Assembly (NCBI GenBank): GCA_025360565.1
Contig: JANYBY010000400.1
Coordinates: forward strand, 1 to 5,353
DNA from: Bacteroidota bacterium
Lineage (GTDB): Bacteria; Bacteroidota; Bacteroidia; B-17B0; Aurantibacillaceae
Reading direction: 5' to 3'
DNA: 5,353 nt
The translations under genes and the position numbers were made by a program. Below are positions 1-5,353 of the stretch, piece by piece. Position 1 is the stretch's first letter; each line of letters starts with the position of its first letter. The notes beneath the pieces are model-generated. The model was not told where the DNA came from. It ran no database searches and worked only from the letters and a program-made list of their open reading frames with translations.

Positions 1-476
1 TTAAGATAATATTCTAATGCCTTTGGCAGATTACCTAAATCTTCAAATACACCCCCGATTCTATTCAATGAATTTGCAATCCCCTCTTTATTTTCAATTT
101 CTTCAAGAATTTTTAAACTTTTGTTATAATTATCTAATGCCTTTGGAAAGTCACCCTGATTTTCATAATTGAACCCGATATTATTCAGTGTCACAACTTT
201 ATTAATTAGAATTTTATTTTTCTGTTCAACGGAAAGATTACTTGATTTACTCAGAATAATGTCTGCTAGTTCAATGGCAGGAATCGCGTATTTTAAAATT
301 TCATTTGGTTCACATTCGTTACTCAACTCAACAAATAGTCGAAGTTTGGTGGTGTCATGTTTTGCATTTTTCAGCACAAGATTGAGAGAGTCTATTGCGT
401 TTTGTTGTCCAAACGAAATCGCACTACAAAAGTAAACTGCAAGTCCGAGGAGATAGTATTTTATTGTTTTTGTCAG
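1..476 (-). CDS. Exported TPR-repeat protein, N-terminal part (runs off left edge)
   Basis: About 158 codons are visible on the minus strand; the rest lies beyond base 1. Read from a CTG at 474-476, the N-terminus is MTKTIKYYLLGLAVYF, then CSAISFGQQ: a signal peptide of about 23 residues with likely cleavage before Gln24. A segment starting NAIDSLNLVLKNAKHDTTKL follows, then TPR-like helical repeats with 40-residue spacing: FNYENQGDFPKALDNYNKSL and later FEDLGNLPKALEYYL. Short TPR arrays behind such N-termini are common in Bacteroidota and often lead into histidine kinase, cyclase or regulator domains; that part is outside the window, so the output function is unknown. The odd feature is the start. 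The visible frame contains no Met, and no ATG, GTG or TTG lies between the in-frame upstream stop (574-576) and the signal peptide. CTG (474-476) or ATT (477-479) are the only sensible candidates, unless the gene is damaged. The repeat assignment is firm, the start is not. Confidence 0.8.
   Translation of the reverse strand, partial: MTKTIKYYLLGLAVYFCSAISFGQQNAIDSLNLVLKNAKHDTTKLRLFVELSNECEPNEILKYAIPAIELADIILSKSSNLSVEQKNKILINKVVTLNNIGFNYENQGDFPKALDNYNKSLKILEEIENKEGIANSLNRIGGVFEDLGNLPKALEYYL
12..157 (-). repeat. 120-bp tandem coding repeat (TPR units)
   Basis: The block CTAATGCCTTTGG occurs at 14-26 and again at 134-146, exactly 120 bp apart, with similar flanks. It encodes the FPKALDNY / LPKALEYY segments of successive 40-residue TPR units. 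The repeat is a consequence of the protein repeat and may continue past the left edge. Confidence 0.7.
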
Positions 477-497
477 AATGTCTTGTCGAACAATTGG

Positions 498-578
498 GGC
501 TAACGGTTTGCAAGCAGGCGCAGAAGCGGCAAATAGGCGTTTTGGTCGAGCCGCTTTTGCGCTTGCTTGCTGTTATGC
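498..578. repeat. attC-like GC-rich inverted repeat between two genes
   Basis: A 21-bp arm at 510-530 pairs with 550-570 around a 19-nt loop (531-549). On the plus strand there are 19 Watson-Crick pairs and 2 G.T wobbles (517/563 and 523/557). Just outside lie GGCTAAC (498-504) and GTTATGC (572-578), which are partly complementary. Each differs at one base from the integron attC end motifs RYYYAAC and GTTRRRY. The 81-bp length is within the attC range, and the GC content is clearly above the flanks. It fills the gap between the 47-aa gene (stop at 600) and the TPR gene (start near 476). The wobbles make the plus strand, opposite to the genes, the better-folding one; that matches attC practice, where the bottom strand folds. 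Alternatives are a dispersed palindromic repeat typical of some Bacteroidota, or a strong transcription terminator, although no clear T-run follows the stem on the minus strand. Confidence 0.55.
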
Positions 579-599
579 GCTGGGCTTTGTTGTCAGTAG

Positions 600-743
600 T
601 TATGCAATTTTTATTTTTCCGTCACGAACTTGTTTCAAAAAGTCCTTTTGTTGCTCAAGTGTCATGCCAACCATTTTGTTCGCTAATTTTTCTTTTATAG
701 CGCGAAAAAAAGCAACTGTGTCAAATGTTTTTTTAGTCTTCAT
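600..743 (-). CDS. 47-aa basic protein, candidate antitoxin partner of the PIN protein
   Basis: ATG at 741-743, TAA at 600-602. The product starts MKTKKTFDTVAFFRAIKEKL and ends FLKQVRDGKIKIA. It is rich in Lys/Arg (about 12 basic against 5 acidic residues), has no membrane segment or signal peptide, and looks like two amphipathic helices: FDTVAFFRAIKEKLANKM, then TLEQQKDFLKQVRDGKI. Its start lies inside the end of the PIN gene: the 11 bases ATGAAGACTAA hold both this start and the PIN stop, in different frames, so translation is probably coupled. Small proteins of this kind next to PIN genes are usually annotated as antitoxins or hypothetical proteins. Here it comes second, the reverse of the usual antitoxin-first order. 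The antitoxin role is inferred from size, charge and overlap; no DNA-binding fold is recognisable. The attC-like hairpin begins about 20 bp after the stop. Confidence 0.65.
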   Translation of the reverse strand: MKTKKTFDTVAFFRAIKEKLANKMVGMTLEQQKDFLKQVRDGKIKIA

Positions 744-1194
744 ATTTTAAAAATTCTAATGGTGTCCTGATGTCAATTAAAGGATCACCCAATTTTAAAT
801 TGATTGAATTAAATAGTTTTATCTTGTCGTAATTTACGATGTGTTTGAAATTCCAACTCACTAGACAGTCGAGTCTGTTTACAGAAGCGATTGCAATGTG
901 AAAAGCATCGTTCATGCTTGCTTGTCCCAGGGCTTTTTCACTAACGTAGGTTTCAGCAAGTTTTTTCGCTTCATCATTTAATTCAAGATACTTGTAACAT
1001 TCTTTTGGAATTAAAAGTTTGATGTCTTGAACATTTTGTGGAGCCAAGCTTAATTCAGTTTCATTAACCTCAGAAAAATAGATGTCGAAGTCCTTATTAA
1101 TAATTCGGTCGAAAAGTTGCTTTGTAACAACTTCAAATTCTTCGTCAAAATAGCCCCCAACTACGGAAGTGTCTATATAAATACGTTGTCTCAT
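733..1194 (-). CDS. PIN-domain protein (VapC-like putative ribonuclease)
   Basis: A 153-aa cytoplasmic protein starting MRQRIYIDTSVVGGYFDEEF. PIN domains are metal-dependent RNases, often toxins that cut tRNA or other RNA. Visible signature residues, numbered from this start: Asp8 in YIDTSV (strand 1), Glu45/Glu47 in SEVNETE, and Asp96 in MNDAFHIAIA. The position usually holding the fourth acid is Asn115 in SWNFKHI, with Asp109 just before it in RLDCLVSW. The tail is DIRTPLEFLKYED. An ATG four codons upstream (1204-1206) is also in frame; the 1192-1194 start is preferred because MRQRIYIDTS puts strand 1 at the very N-terminus, as is normal for the fold, and because a promoter-like box overlaps the upstream ATG. 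The gene overlaps the downstream 47-aa gene by 11 bp, forming a likely two-gene toxin-antitoxin-type operon. The family call is strong; toxin activity and target are inferred. Confidence 0.85.
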   Translation of the reverse strand: MRQRIYIDTSVVGGYFDEEFEVVTKQLFDRIINKDFDIYFSEVNETELSLAPQNVQDIKLLIPKECYKYLELNDEAKKLAETYVSEKALGQASMNDAFHIAIASVNRLDCLVSWNFKHIVNYDKIKLFNSINLKLGDPLIDIRTPLEFLKYED

Positions 1195-1205
1195 TGTCAA
1201 TGACA

Positions 1206-1237
1206 TAAAGATACGGAATAAATTTTAAGAGGTAAAA
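1206..1237 (-). promoter_or_regulatory. Weak promoter candidate for the PIN gene
   Basis: On the minus strand TTTT (1234-1237) is followed after 20 bases by TATCTTTA (1206-1213), resembling the Bacteroidota pattern TTTG-N19-21-TAnnTTTG with the last base of each box changed. Transcription from it would start close to the ATG at 1192-1194, which supports that start. In AT-rich DNA such matches occur by chance. Confidence 0.25.
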
Positions 1238-1245
1238 TGTCTAAA

Positions 1246-1274
1246 TTAGGTGTCGGTTTAAGCCTTGCACCTAA
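1246..1274. repeat. Small hairpin in the gap upstream of the PIN gene
   Basis: TTAGGTG (1246-1252) pairs with CACCTAA (1268-1274), seven perfect pairs. Inside, GGT (1255-1257) can pair with GCC (1262-1264) over a TTAA loop. It lies in the 1207-1357 gap between the protease stop and the PIN gene. It could be a terminator remnant, a regulatory structure or the edge of an inserted segment. No T-run follows it on either strand, so a simple intrinsic terminator is not supported. The rest of this gap is AT-rich and shows nothing else convincing. Confidence 0.4.
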
Positions 1275-1357
1275 CTTCCCGCTAAGCCCATAAACAAATA
1301 CTTACAAGCAATTAAATTAATCTTTAAATATTTTTTTTATTGTGTATTTTCTAAAAC

Positions 1358-4300
1358 TTACTCAATAATTAACTTCCCCGTTTTTATTAATTTACCCGCC
1401 GCGTTTTGCAGCGAAATAAAATAAAGCCCTTTTGCAATAATAGAAGTATTTATTTTTTCTTCATTGCTTATCAAACTTTTATCTAAAATTAATTTTCCTA
1501 CGGCATCGGTAATTTTAAGCTTCATGTCTGCAGCACTTTTGATCATCACCACATCAGTTGCTGGATTTGGAAAGATACTGATGTATTGATTGGCTGCATT
1601 AATTGAAGCAATACCTGAACAAACATTTACATTTAAAGTAAGTGTGGTAGAGTTTGAGCAGCTGTTACCATCGGTATAATTATAAACTACATTGTATGAA
1701 CCAACTCCTACGCTCGGATCGAATGTTGCACCTGTAATACCGGGGCCCGAGAAAACCCCGCCCGCCGGACTACCGGTTAAATTAATTACTCCGCCGTCAA
1801 GACAAACTGTTGTTGAGGGAACGGAAATAACTAAATTTGGTAAAGGATTAACGCTTGCTGTTACCGGAACCGCCGCGCTTACGCAATTTGCCTTTTGCAC
1901 CTTCCAGTTATAATACCAGTAATAAAAAGCACTACCGGCGCTTGAACCTGTAATATTTACTATGCCACCCATAGCATAAGGAAATGCAACGCCGGTATTT
2001 GTTCTAAACATATTTGAAAGCGAACCTCCGTTTGTGCCCAGCTGGTAATTTGTGCCGGGAGTAAGCGGATAGTTAAGTGTTAATGTATTTATACCAAGCG
2101 CCATGTTAATGCCCGAGCTGTATAAAACAACATTGGCCGAATTTCGTAATTCAATTGTTCTTACTCCTGCGGCTTGCGCGTAGGCTATAACGGTTTGCAG
2201 GGTGCCGCTTTGTATCACATCAAATATTAAATATTGTGCGTTGTTATTTAAATAACCGCCACTTGTGCCAACCGCCGTGCTCGAAGGGATACCGCCAGTA
2301 ACAGGCACATTGGCGGTTGAGTTAACAACATAATAAGTGGTTGTGTTGGTAAGATTGGGCGTGGCGTAATTGGTTCCGGTATTGAGCACAACCGTTGAAC
2401 CCGGCGATGCATACCAATCTAAAGTTCCGGTGCCATTTGCTGTTAAATTAACTGTGCCACCAACACAAATGCCGGCACCCGTAGTTGTTGCACTTGCAGG
2501 CGCATTAATTAAAATATAAGAGTTCAACGTTAAACTATCCGACCCCGTTAAGCAACCCAGCGCTTTTAATTTTACATTGTAAGTACCGTTTGCAGTATAA
2601 CTGTGAACAGGATTTGTGCTTGTTGAAGTAGCACCATCGCCAAAGTACCAGGTATAACTTAAACCGTTTTGTGTAAGGTTATTAAAATTAACAGGCGCGG
2701 GGAGTATGCAAATAGTATTTGTGTTGGCAGTAAAATTGGGATTGATTGCACCGGGTGCATAAGCCGCGCCAACGCCAATAGCATAAAACGCGTTGGTGGT
2801 TTGTATTACCTGATTAGAACAGCTTCCAAAAAGATCTTTTGCCGCCTGAATGTTGCAAACTCTTGCATTTGCATAATCTGTACCCGGTGTAAAATAAACG
2901 GTTAATGCCCTGAACGCGATTTTTTCCGCATCTACATTTCCGAGCGGAGTAACTGTGTAAGCGTTATTAATATCGTTTGTACCCGTGCCACCGGCCACCA
3001 TTAAATAAAAGCAATGCGAAATAGGTGTAGAATTATTATGCGGCTCTCCCCCCGGATCCCAATAAGTTCCTAAATAAGTATCCGGATCGTTAAGTAAATT
3101 CGGATTCAAAAGATTTCTGATACCATTTCCGCTTGGAGTTATTTCTGCTCCCATTTTCCAATCCCATGTTCCGGGTTTTCGGTAACGCTCAATACTGGTT
3201 CCAAAAATATCCGCGTATCCTTCATTCAACGCATCGGCCTCGCCGCCATTTAATGCCGCGGTGTTTTCAACTAAACCGTGGGTGATCTCATGGCCGCAAA
3301 CATCCTGCGATGTTAAAACAGTAAATACCGCGCCATCTCCGTCTCCGTATGTCATGCGTATTCCATCCCAAAACGCATTATTATAATTTGTGCTGTAGTG
3401 AACATAACTTAATAATTGATAACCTGCGCCATCAATACTGTTCCGGTTATGAATATTCATATAATAATCATAAGTGTTCTCAGCACCCCAATGCGCGTCT
3501 CTGGCGGGCTGATCGGGAATAATGGTTGTCCAACTAGTAGTAGCGTTTGTAAAATCGGTGCTCGAATAGGTCATGGTATTGCCCATGTTAAATGTTTGAA
3601 TTCCTAACCCTCTTGCAACTTCTCTTAATCTAAAAGTGGGACCGTTTTGGTCGGTGGTAACAGTTTGCGTTCCGCTGTATTTTGTAAGTACGGTTGAAGT
3701 AACATCGGCATTACAAATTAAATTTTGTTCGCCCAAAATTTTTCCGGTTGTTGCATCCACAAAAACGTTTGCATGAGATAAAGGTTCTTGCGCATAAATT
3801 TTAAATTCCCATGCGTAATGAAATTTATTATCTTTTTCATAAACAACTTTTATACCTTTGGGATAATACGTAAAATCGGGTTGTTTCAAAGTTTCGCGCA
3901 TGTGTTCTTCTTCCGCTTTAATTTGCCATTTGTAAACTTTCGCGTTTATTTTTGTGAGTGCCGAATTAAGCGCGTTTTTTTCGCTCATCGAAAAACTATT
4001 AGAGGGCGTTTTTATTTCCTGAAGATCGCCGTTTAAAGAAATTAGTTTTCCGTTTTGAATGTGAGCAATAATTAATTTATTAAAAATAAGTGTGCCCTTA
4101 TAAAGAATGCTGTATTTAATGTGCGTAAAACCTAATGCGTCTTTATCCGATTTTAAAACCGCTACTTTATTTGAACCGTTATTAAGTACCATTAAATTGA
4201 TGAACTCGGCAACTTCGCTTTCATTTATTTGGTGACTCTCTTTTAATTTTATAAAATTGAGCTGCTTTTGATTGTTATAGGCAGTTTCCTGAGCATAGGC

Positions 4301-4375
4301 CTCTAATTTTGCATTGGTTTGCGAAAAAAGACTGAAACAAAAAAGCAGATTAAAGCCAAGTATAGTTTTACGCAT
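1358..4375 (-). CDS. Secreted M4 (thermolysin-family) zinc metalloprotease with PKD and T9SS sorting domains
   Basis: A 1005-aa extracellular endopeptidase. Order of parts: signal peptide (about 1-18, LLFCFSLFS then QT); FTP/PepSY-type propeptide (about 45-220, ending VFVDATTGKILGEQ); M4 catalytic domain (about 222-540); PKD domain (about 545-620, core WYFGDG at 576-581); Ig-like module with CVGG and TTTYYVV (about 625-690); a beta-rich module (about 690-830); a further SPAGGVFSGPGI-type region (about 845-920); and a type A sorting tail (about 928-1005, FPNPATD at 935-941). The zinc site is complete: HEITH at 362-366 (His362, Glu363 catalytic, His366) and Glu385 in NEGYADIFG. MTYGDGDG (341-348) is the conserved strand before the zinc helix; His446 in EPHNNSTP matches the thermolysin transition-state His231. 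The propeptide keeps it inactive until cleavage, and the tail directs export by T9SS, with surface attachment or release. ATG at 4373-4375 directly precedes a Lys/Arg n-region, with an A-rich leader instead of a Shine-Dalgarno site. Natural substrate unknown. Confidence 0.96.
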   Translation of the reverse strand: MRKTILGFNLLFCFSLFSQTNAKLEAYAQETAYNNQKQLNFIKLKESHQINESEVAEFINLMVLNNGSNKVAVLKSDKDALGFTHIKYSILYKGTLIFNKLIIAHIQNGKLISLNGDLQEIKTPSNSFSMSEKNALNSALTKINAKVYKWQIKAEEEHMRETLKQPDFTYYPKGIKVVYEKDNKFHYAWEFKIYAQEPLSHANVFVDATTGKILGEQNLICNADVTSTVLTKYSGTQTVTTDQNGPTFRLREVARGLGIQTFNMGNTMTYSSTDFTNATTSWTTIIPDQPARDAHWGAENTYDYYMNIHNRNSIDGAGYQLLSYVHYSTNYNNAFWDGIRMTYGDGDGAVFTVLTSQDVCGHEITHGLVENTAALNGGEADALNEGYADIFGTSIERYRKPGTWDWKMGAEITPSGNGIRNLLNPNLLNDPDTYLGTYWDPGGEPHNNSTPISHCFYLMVAGGTGTNDINNAYTVTPLGNVDAEKIAFRALTVYFTPGTDYANARVCNIQAAKDLFGSCSNQVIQTTNAFYAIGVGAAYAPGAINPNFTANTNTICILPAPVNFNNLTQNGLSYTWYFGDGATSTSTNPVHSYTANGTYNVKLKALGCLTGSDSLTLNSYILINAPASATTTGAGICVGGTVNLTANGTGTLDWYASPGSTVVLNTGTNYATPNLTNTTTYYVVNSTANVPVTGGIPSSTAVGTSGGYLNNNAQYLIFDVIQSGTLQTVIAYAQAAGVRTIELRNSANVVLYSSGINMALGINTLTLNYPLTPGTNYQLGTNGGSLSNMFRTNTGVAFPYAMGGIVNITGSSAGSAFYYWYYNWKVQKANCVSAAVPVTASVNPLPNLVISVPSTTVCLDGGVINLTGSPAGGVFSGPGITGATFDPSVGVGSYNVVYNYTDGNSCSNSTTLTLNVNVCSGIASINAANQYISIFPNPATDVVMIKSAADMKLKITDAVGKLILDKSLISNEEKINTSIIAKGLYFISLQNAAGKLIKTGKLIIE

Positions 4376-4397
4376 GATAAATGTGTTTATTTTTTAA

Positions 4398-4429
4398 TGA
4401 AGGTATTAAATTCGCTATTAAGAAGCAAA
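4398..4429 (-). promoter_or_regulatory. Candidate Bacteroidota-type promoter of the M4 protease gene
   Basis: On the minus strand TTTG (4426-4429), then 20 bases, then TACCTTCA (4398-4405), compared with the phylum pattern TTTG-N19-21-TAnnTTTG; the -33 box is exact and the -7 box matches at four of six defined positions. It sits 23 bp ahead of the protease ATG, followed by an A-rich leader (TTAAAAAATAAACACA) as expected for translation without a Shine-Dalgarno site. It implies the protease is transcribed separately from the ABM gene. Confidence 0.4.
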
Positions 4430-4475
4430 TTTCTTTATAAAGTGGGGTGGACTGTAATAAAGGGTGATTAATTGC

Positions 4476-4799
4476 CTATACTTCGTGCAAATAACTGCTT
4501 TCAACCAAACAGATTTGAGATAAATAACGTTTGTACCATTTTGCCGCTTGTGCTTTGGCAACTTTATGTGTGACATTTTTGCGCCAGTTCTCAATAGCAT
4601 CTTTGGTTTCCCAATAACTTATAAAAATGGTTTTGTTCTCGTTGGTGATGGATTCGTAACCCAAATAACCGGGCTGCTGCTGTGCCAAAGCCATTGTGGT
4701 TTCATCTGTTTCGGCGTAACCTTCCAGATCGTTACTTTTTGTACTGGAAAAAATAACGGCGTAAAAATTATTTTTTGGAAGTGGTTTAACGAAAGGCAT
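4476..4799 (-). CDS. ABM-fold (antibiotic biosynthesis monooxygenase-like) protein
   Basis: A 107-aa cytoplasmic protein from ATG 4797-4799, starting MPFVKPLPKNNFYAVIFSST and ending VESSYLHEV with a TAG stop. It has the usual layout of a single ferredoxin-like ABM domain: strand FYAVIFSS (12-19), a helix with TMALAQQQPGYLGYES (35-50), strand IFISYWE (58-64), and helix AIENWRKNVTHKVAKAQ (68-84). The PGYLGYE, SYW and W..N..H elements are typical of the stand-alone YqjZ-like branch, where members are small dimers, some oxidising quinone-like compounds or handling haem; most have no known substrate, and the antibiotic label should not be taken literally. A TTG at 4821-4823 would add eight residues (NDFKLFK...), but it lies inside the heptamer array and adds nothing family-like. 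The gene lies 106 bp after serC on the same strand, separated by that array. Confidence 0.85.
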   Translation of the reverse strand: MPFVKPLPKNNFYAVIFSSTKSNDLEGYAETDETTMALAQQQPGYLGYESITNENKTIFISYWETKDAIENWRKNVTHKVAKAQAAKWYKRYLSQICLVESSYLHEV

Positions 4800-4807
4800 T
4801 TTAAATA

Positions 4808-4899
4808 GTTTAAAATCGTTCAAATGGTTTAAAATTATTCAAATTGAAAATTAGCATTGTTGTTTTGAACCACCTTGAACAAATTAAACAATCTTGAAC
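4808..4899. repeat. Mirrored heptamer array forming a long imperfect hairpin
   Basis: Left arm: RTTYAAA units begin at 4808, 4818, 4827 and 4837. Right arm: YTTRAAC or close variants begin at 4864, 4874, 4883 and 4893. Both arms have spacing 10, 9, 10. The 36-nt arms (4808-4843 and 4864-4899) pair around a 20-nt centre. Watson-Crick pairs number 25 of 36; with G.U wobbles minus-strand RNA reaches 31 of 36, plus-strand only 27. Because serC and the ABM gene are both read from the minus strand, the better-folding strand is the transcribed one. It begins 7 bp after the serC stop and ends 8 bp before the ABM ATG. It may be a serC terminator or attenuating hairpin, an mRNA-stability element, or a dispersed palindromic repeat. 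No protein motif or CRISPR pattern is present. Confidence 0.6.
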
Positions 4900-4905
4900 A
4901 ATATA

Positions 4906-5353
4906 TTACCCTTTCTTTTTCTCGTATTCTTTCATCACATCCACCAACACCTGCACACTTTCCAGAGGCAAAGCATTGTAAAGCGAAGCTCTGTATCCGC
5001 CCACATCTCTGTGTCCGCGAATGCCGCTAATGTTAGCTGTTTTCCACAAAGCATCAAATTCAGGTTCAAGGGCTGCATCGTTCAATAAAAAGCAAACATT
5101 CATATTACTGCGGTCGGCTTTTTCGGTGGTGCCGTGAAACATCGAGTTCCTGTCGATCTCGTTATAAAGCAGATCAGCTTTTTGCTGATTTAATTTTTCG
5201 ATCCATGCAATACCACCATTTTTCTTTAACCATTGTAAAGTAAGTAAACTAACATAAACCGAAAATACCGGTGGCGTGTTGTACATACTTCCACCTTTGA
5301 TGTGAACTTGGTAATCGAGCATCGAAAGCATTTTACGGCCGGTTTTGCCAAGC
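4906..5353 (-). CDS. serC: Phosphoserine aminotransferase, C-terminal part (cut at right edge)
   Basis: The frame is open from the window edge (LGKTGRKMLSMLDYQVH...) to TAA at 4906-4908, covering about the last 149 codons of a family usually near 360 residues. The enzyme is PLP-dependent (EC 2.6.1.52) and converts 3-phosphohydroxypyruvate plus glutamate to phosphoserine and 2-oxoglutarate in serine synthesis; it also acts in the DXP-dependent vitamin B6 route. Family landmarks: GGSMYNTPPVFSVYV (substrate and dimer region), RSNMNVCFLL, and GHRDVGGYRASLYNALPLES close to the end, whose His-Arg and following Arg match the substrate-binding residues of the E. coli enzyme. The PLP lysine lies in the missing N-terminal part. 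The Met at 5329-5331 is internal, not a start. The gene usually next to serC in this phylum, serA, is not downstream here; it may be upstream, outside the window. Confidence 0.95.
   Translation of the reverse strand, partial: LGKTGRKMLSMLDYQVHIKGGSMYNTPPVFSVYVSLLTLQWLKKNGGIAWIEKLNQQKADLLYNEIDRNSMFHGTTEKADRSNMNVCFLLNDAALEPEFDALWKTANISGIRGHRDVGGYRASLYNALPLESVQVLVDVMKEYEKKKG

Noticed and set aside
169..750. Plus-strand open frames overlapping the TPR gene, hairpin and 47-aa gene
   Set aside because: They run antisense to better-supported minus-strand frames, have no recognisable motif, and two of them overlap each other in different frames.
1195..1206. Upstream ATG (1204-1206) as the PIN start
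   Set aside because: It is possible, but MSLT adds nothing to the fold and the ATG overlaps the promoter-like box; the start at 1192-1194 is preferred, not proven.
1741..1760. GC-rich inverted repeat CGGGG/CCCCG as a terminator
   Set aside because: It is inside the protease coding frame (a Gly/Pro-rich segment) with no T-run, so codon content explains it.
4433..4442. Palindrome CTTTATAAAG as an operator upstream of the protease
   Set aside because: A 10-bp AT-rich palindrome is expected by chance here, and no second copy or known regulator site supports it.
4418..4600. Minus-strand 60-codon frame overlapping the end of the ABM gene
   Set aside because: It overlaps the conserved ABM helix in another frame and has no family-like sequence.
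4800..4823. TTG start giving an eight-residue longer ABM protein
   Set aside because: The extra residues are encoded by the heptamer array, and the ATG at 4797-4799 gives the usual family N-terminus.
4808..4899. CRISPR-like repeat array
   Set aside because: Units are 7 bp, degenerate, inverted between arms and spaced 9-10 bp, without conserved repeats or spacers.

Overview
The window reads as a piece of a Bacteroidota chromosome. The evidence is a secreted metalloprotease ending in a type IX secretion (T9SS) sorting domain, a TPR protein of a style common in that phylum, A-rich leaders in place of Shine-Dalgarno sites, and promoter-like TTTG / TAnnTTTG spacing. All supported genes are on the minus strand, so the layout is described here from high to low coordinates.

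Right side (4906-5353): the C-terminal 149 codons of serC (phosphoserine aminotransferase; serine and vitamin B6 synthesis), cut by the window edge. The gap that follows holds a mirrored array of eight degenerate heptamers (4808-4899), which would fold into a long hairpin in minus-strand RNA. It is followed by a 107-aa ABM-fold (antibiotic biosynthesis monooxygenase-like) protein (4476-4799).

Middle (1358-4375): a 1005-aa exported M4 (thermolysin-family) metalloprotease with signal peptide, propeptide, complete zinc site, a PKD domain, further beta-rich modules and a T9SS type A tail. It has its own plausible promoter.

Left side (1-1350): a more accessory-looking block. A PIN-domain protein (733-1194) overlaps a 47-residue basic protein (600-743) by 11 bp, which resembles a toxin-antitoxin pair with the toxin gene first. 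About 20 bp after the small gene lies a GC-rich 21-bp stem element (498-578) whose outer motifs resemble integron attC ends. About 20 bp further on, a TPR protein begins and runs off the left edge. It has a clear signal peptide but no Met, Val(GTG) or Leu(TTG) start codon ahead of it, so its start is probably CTG or ATT.

The right-hand genes look like core metabolism and secretion. The left block is the most interesting part: a possible cassette-like unit made of a small two-gene module plus an attC-like hairpin. No rRNA, tRNA, CRISPR or transposase was seen.
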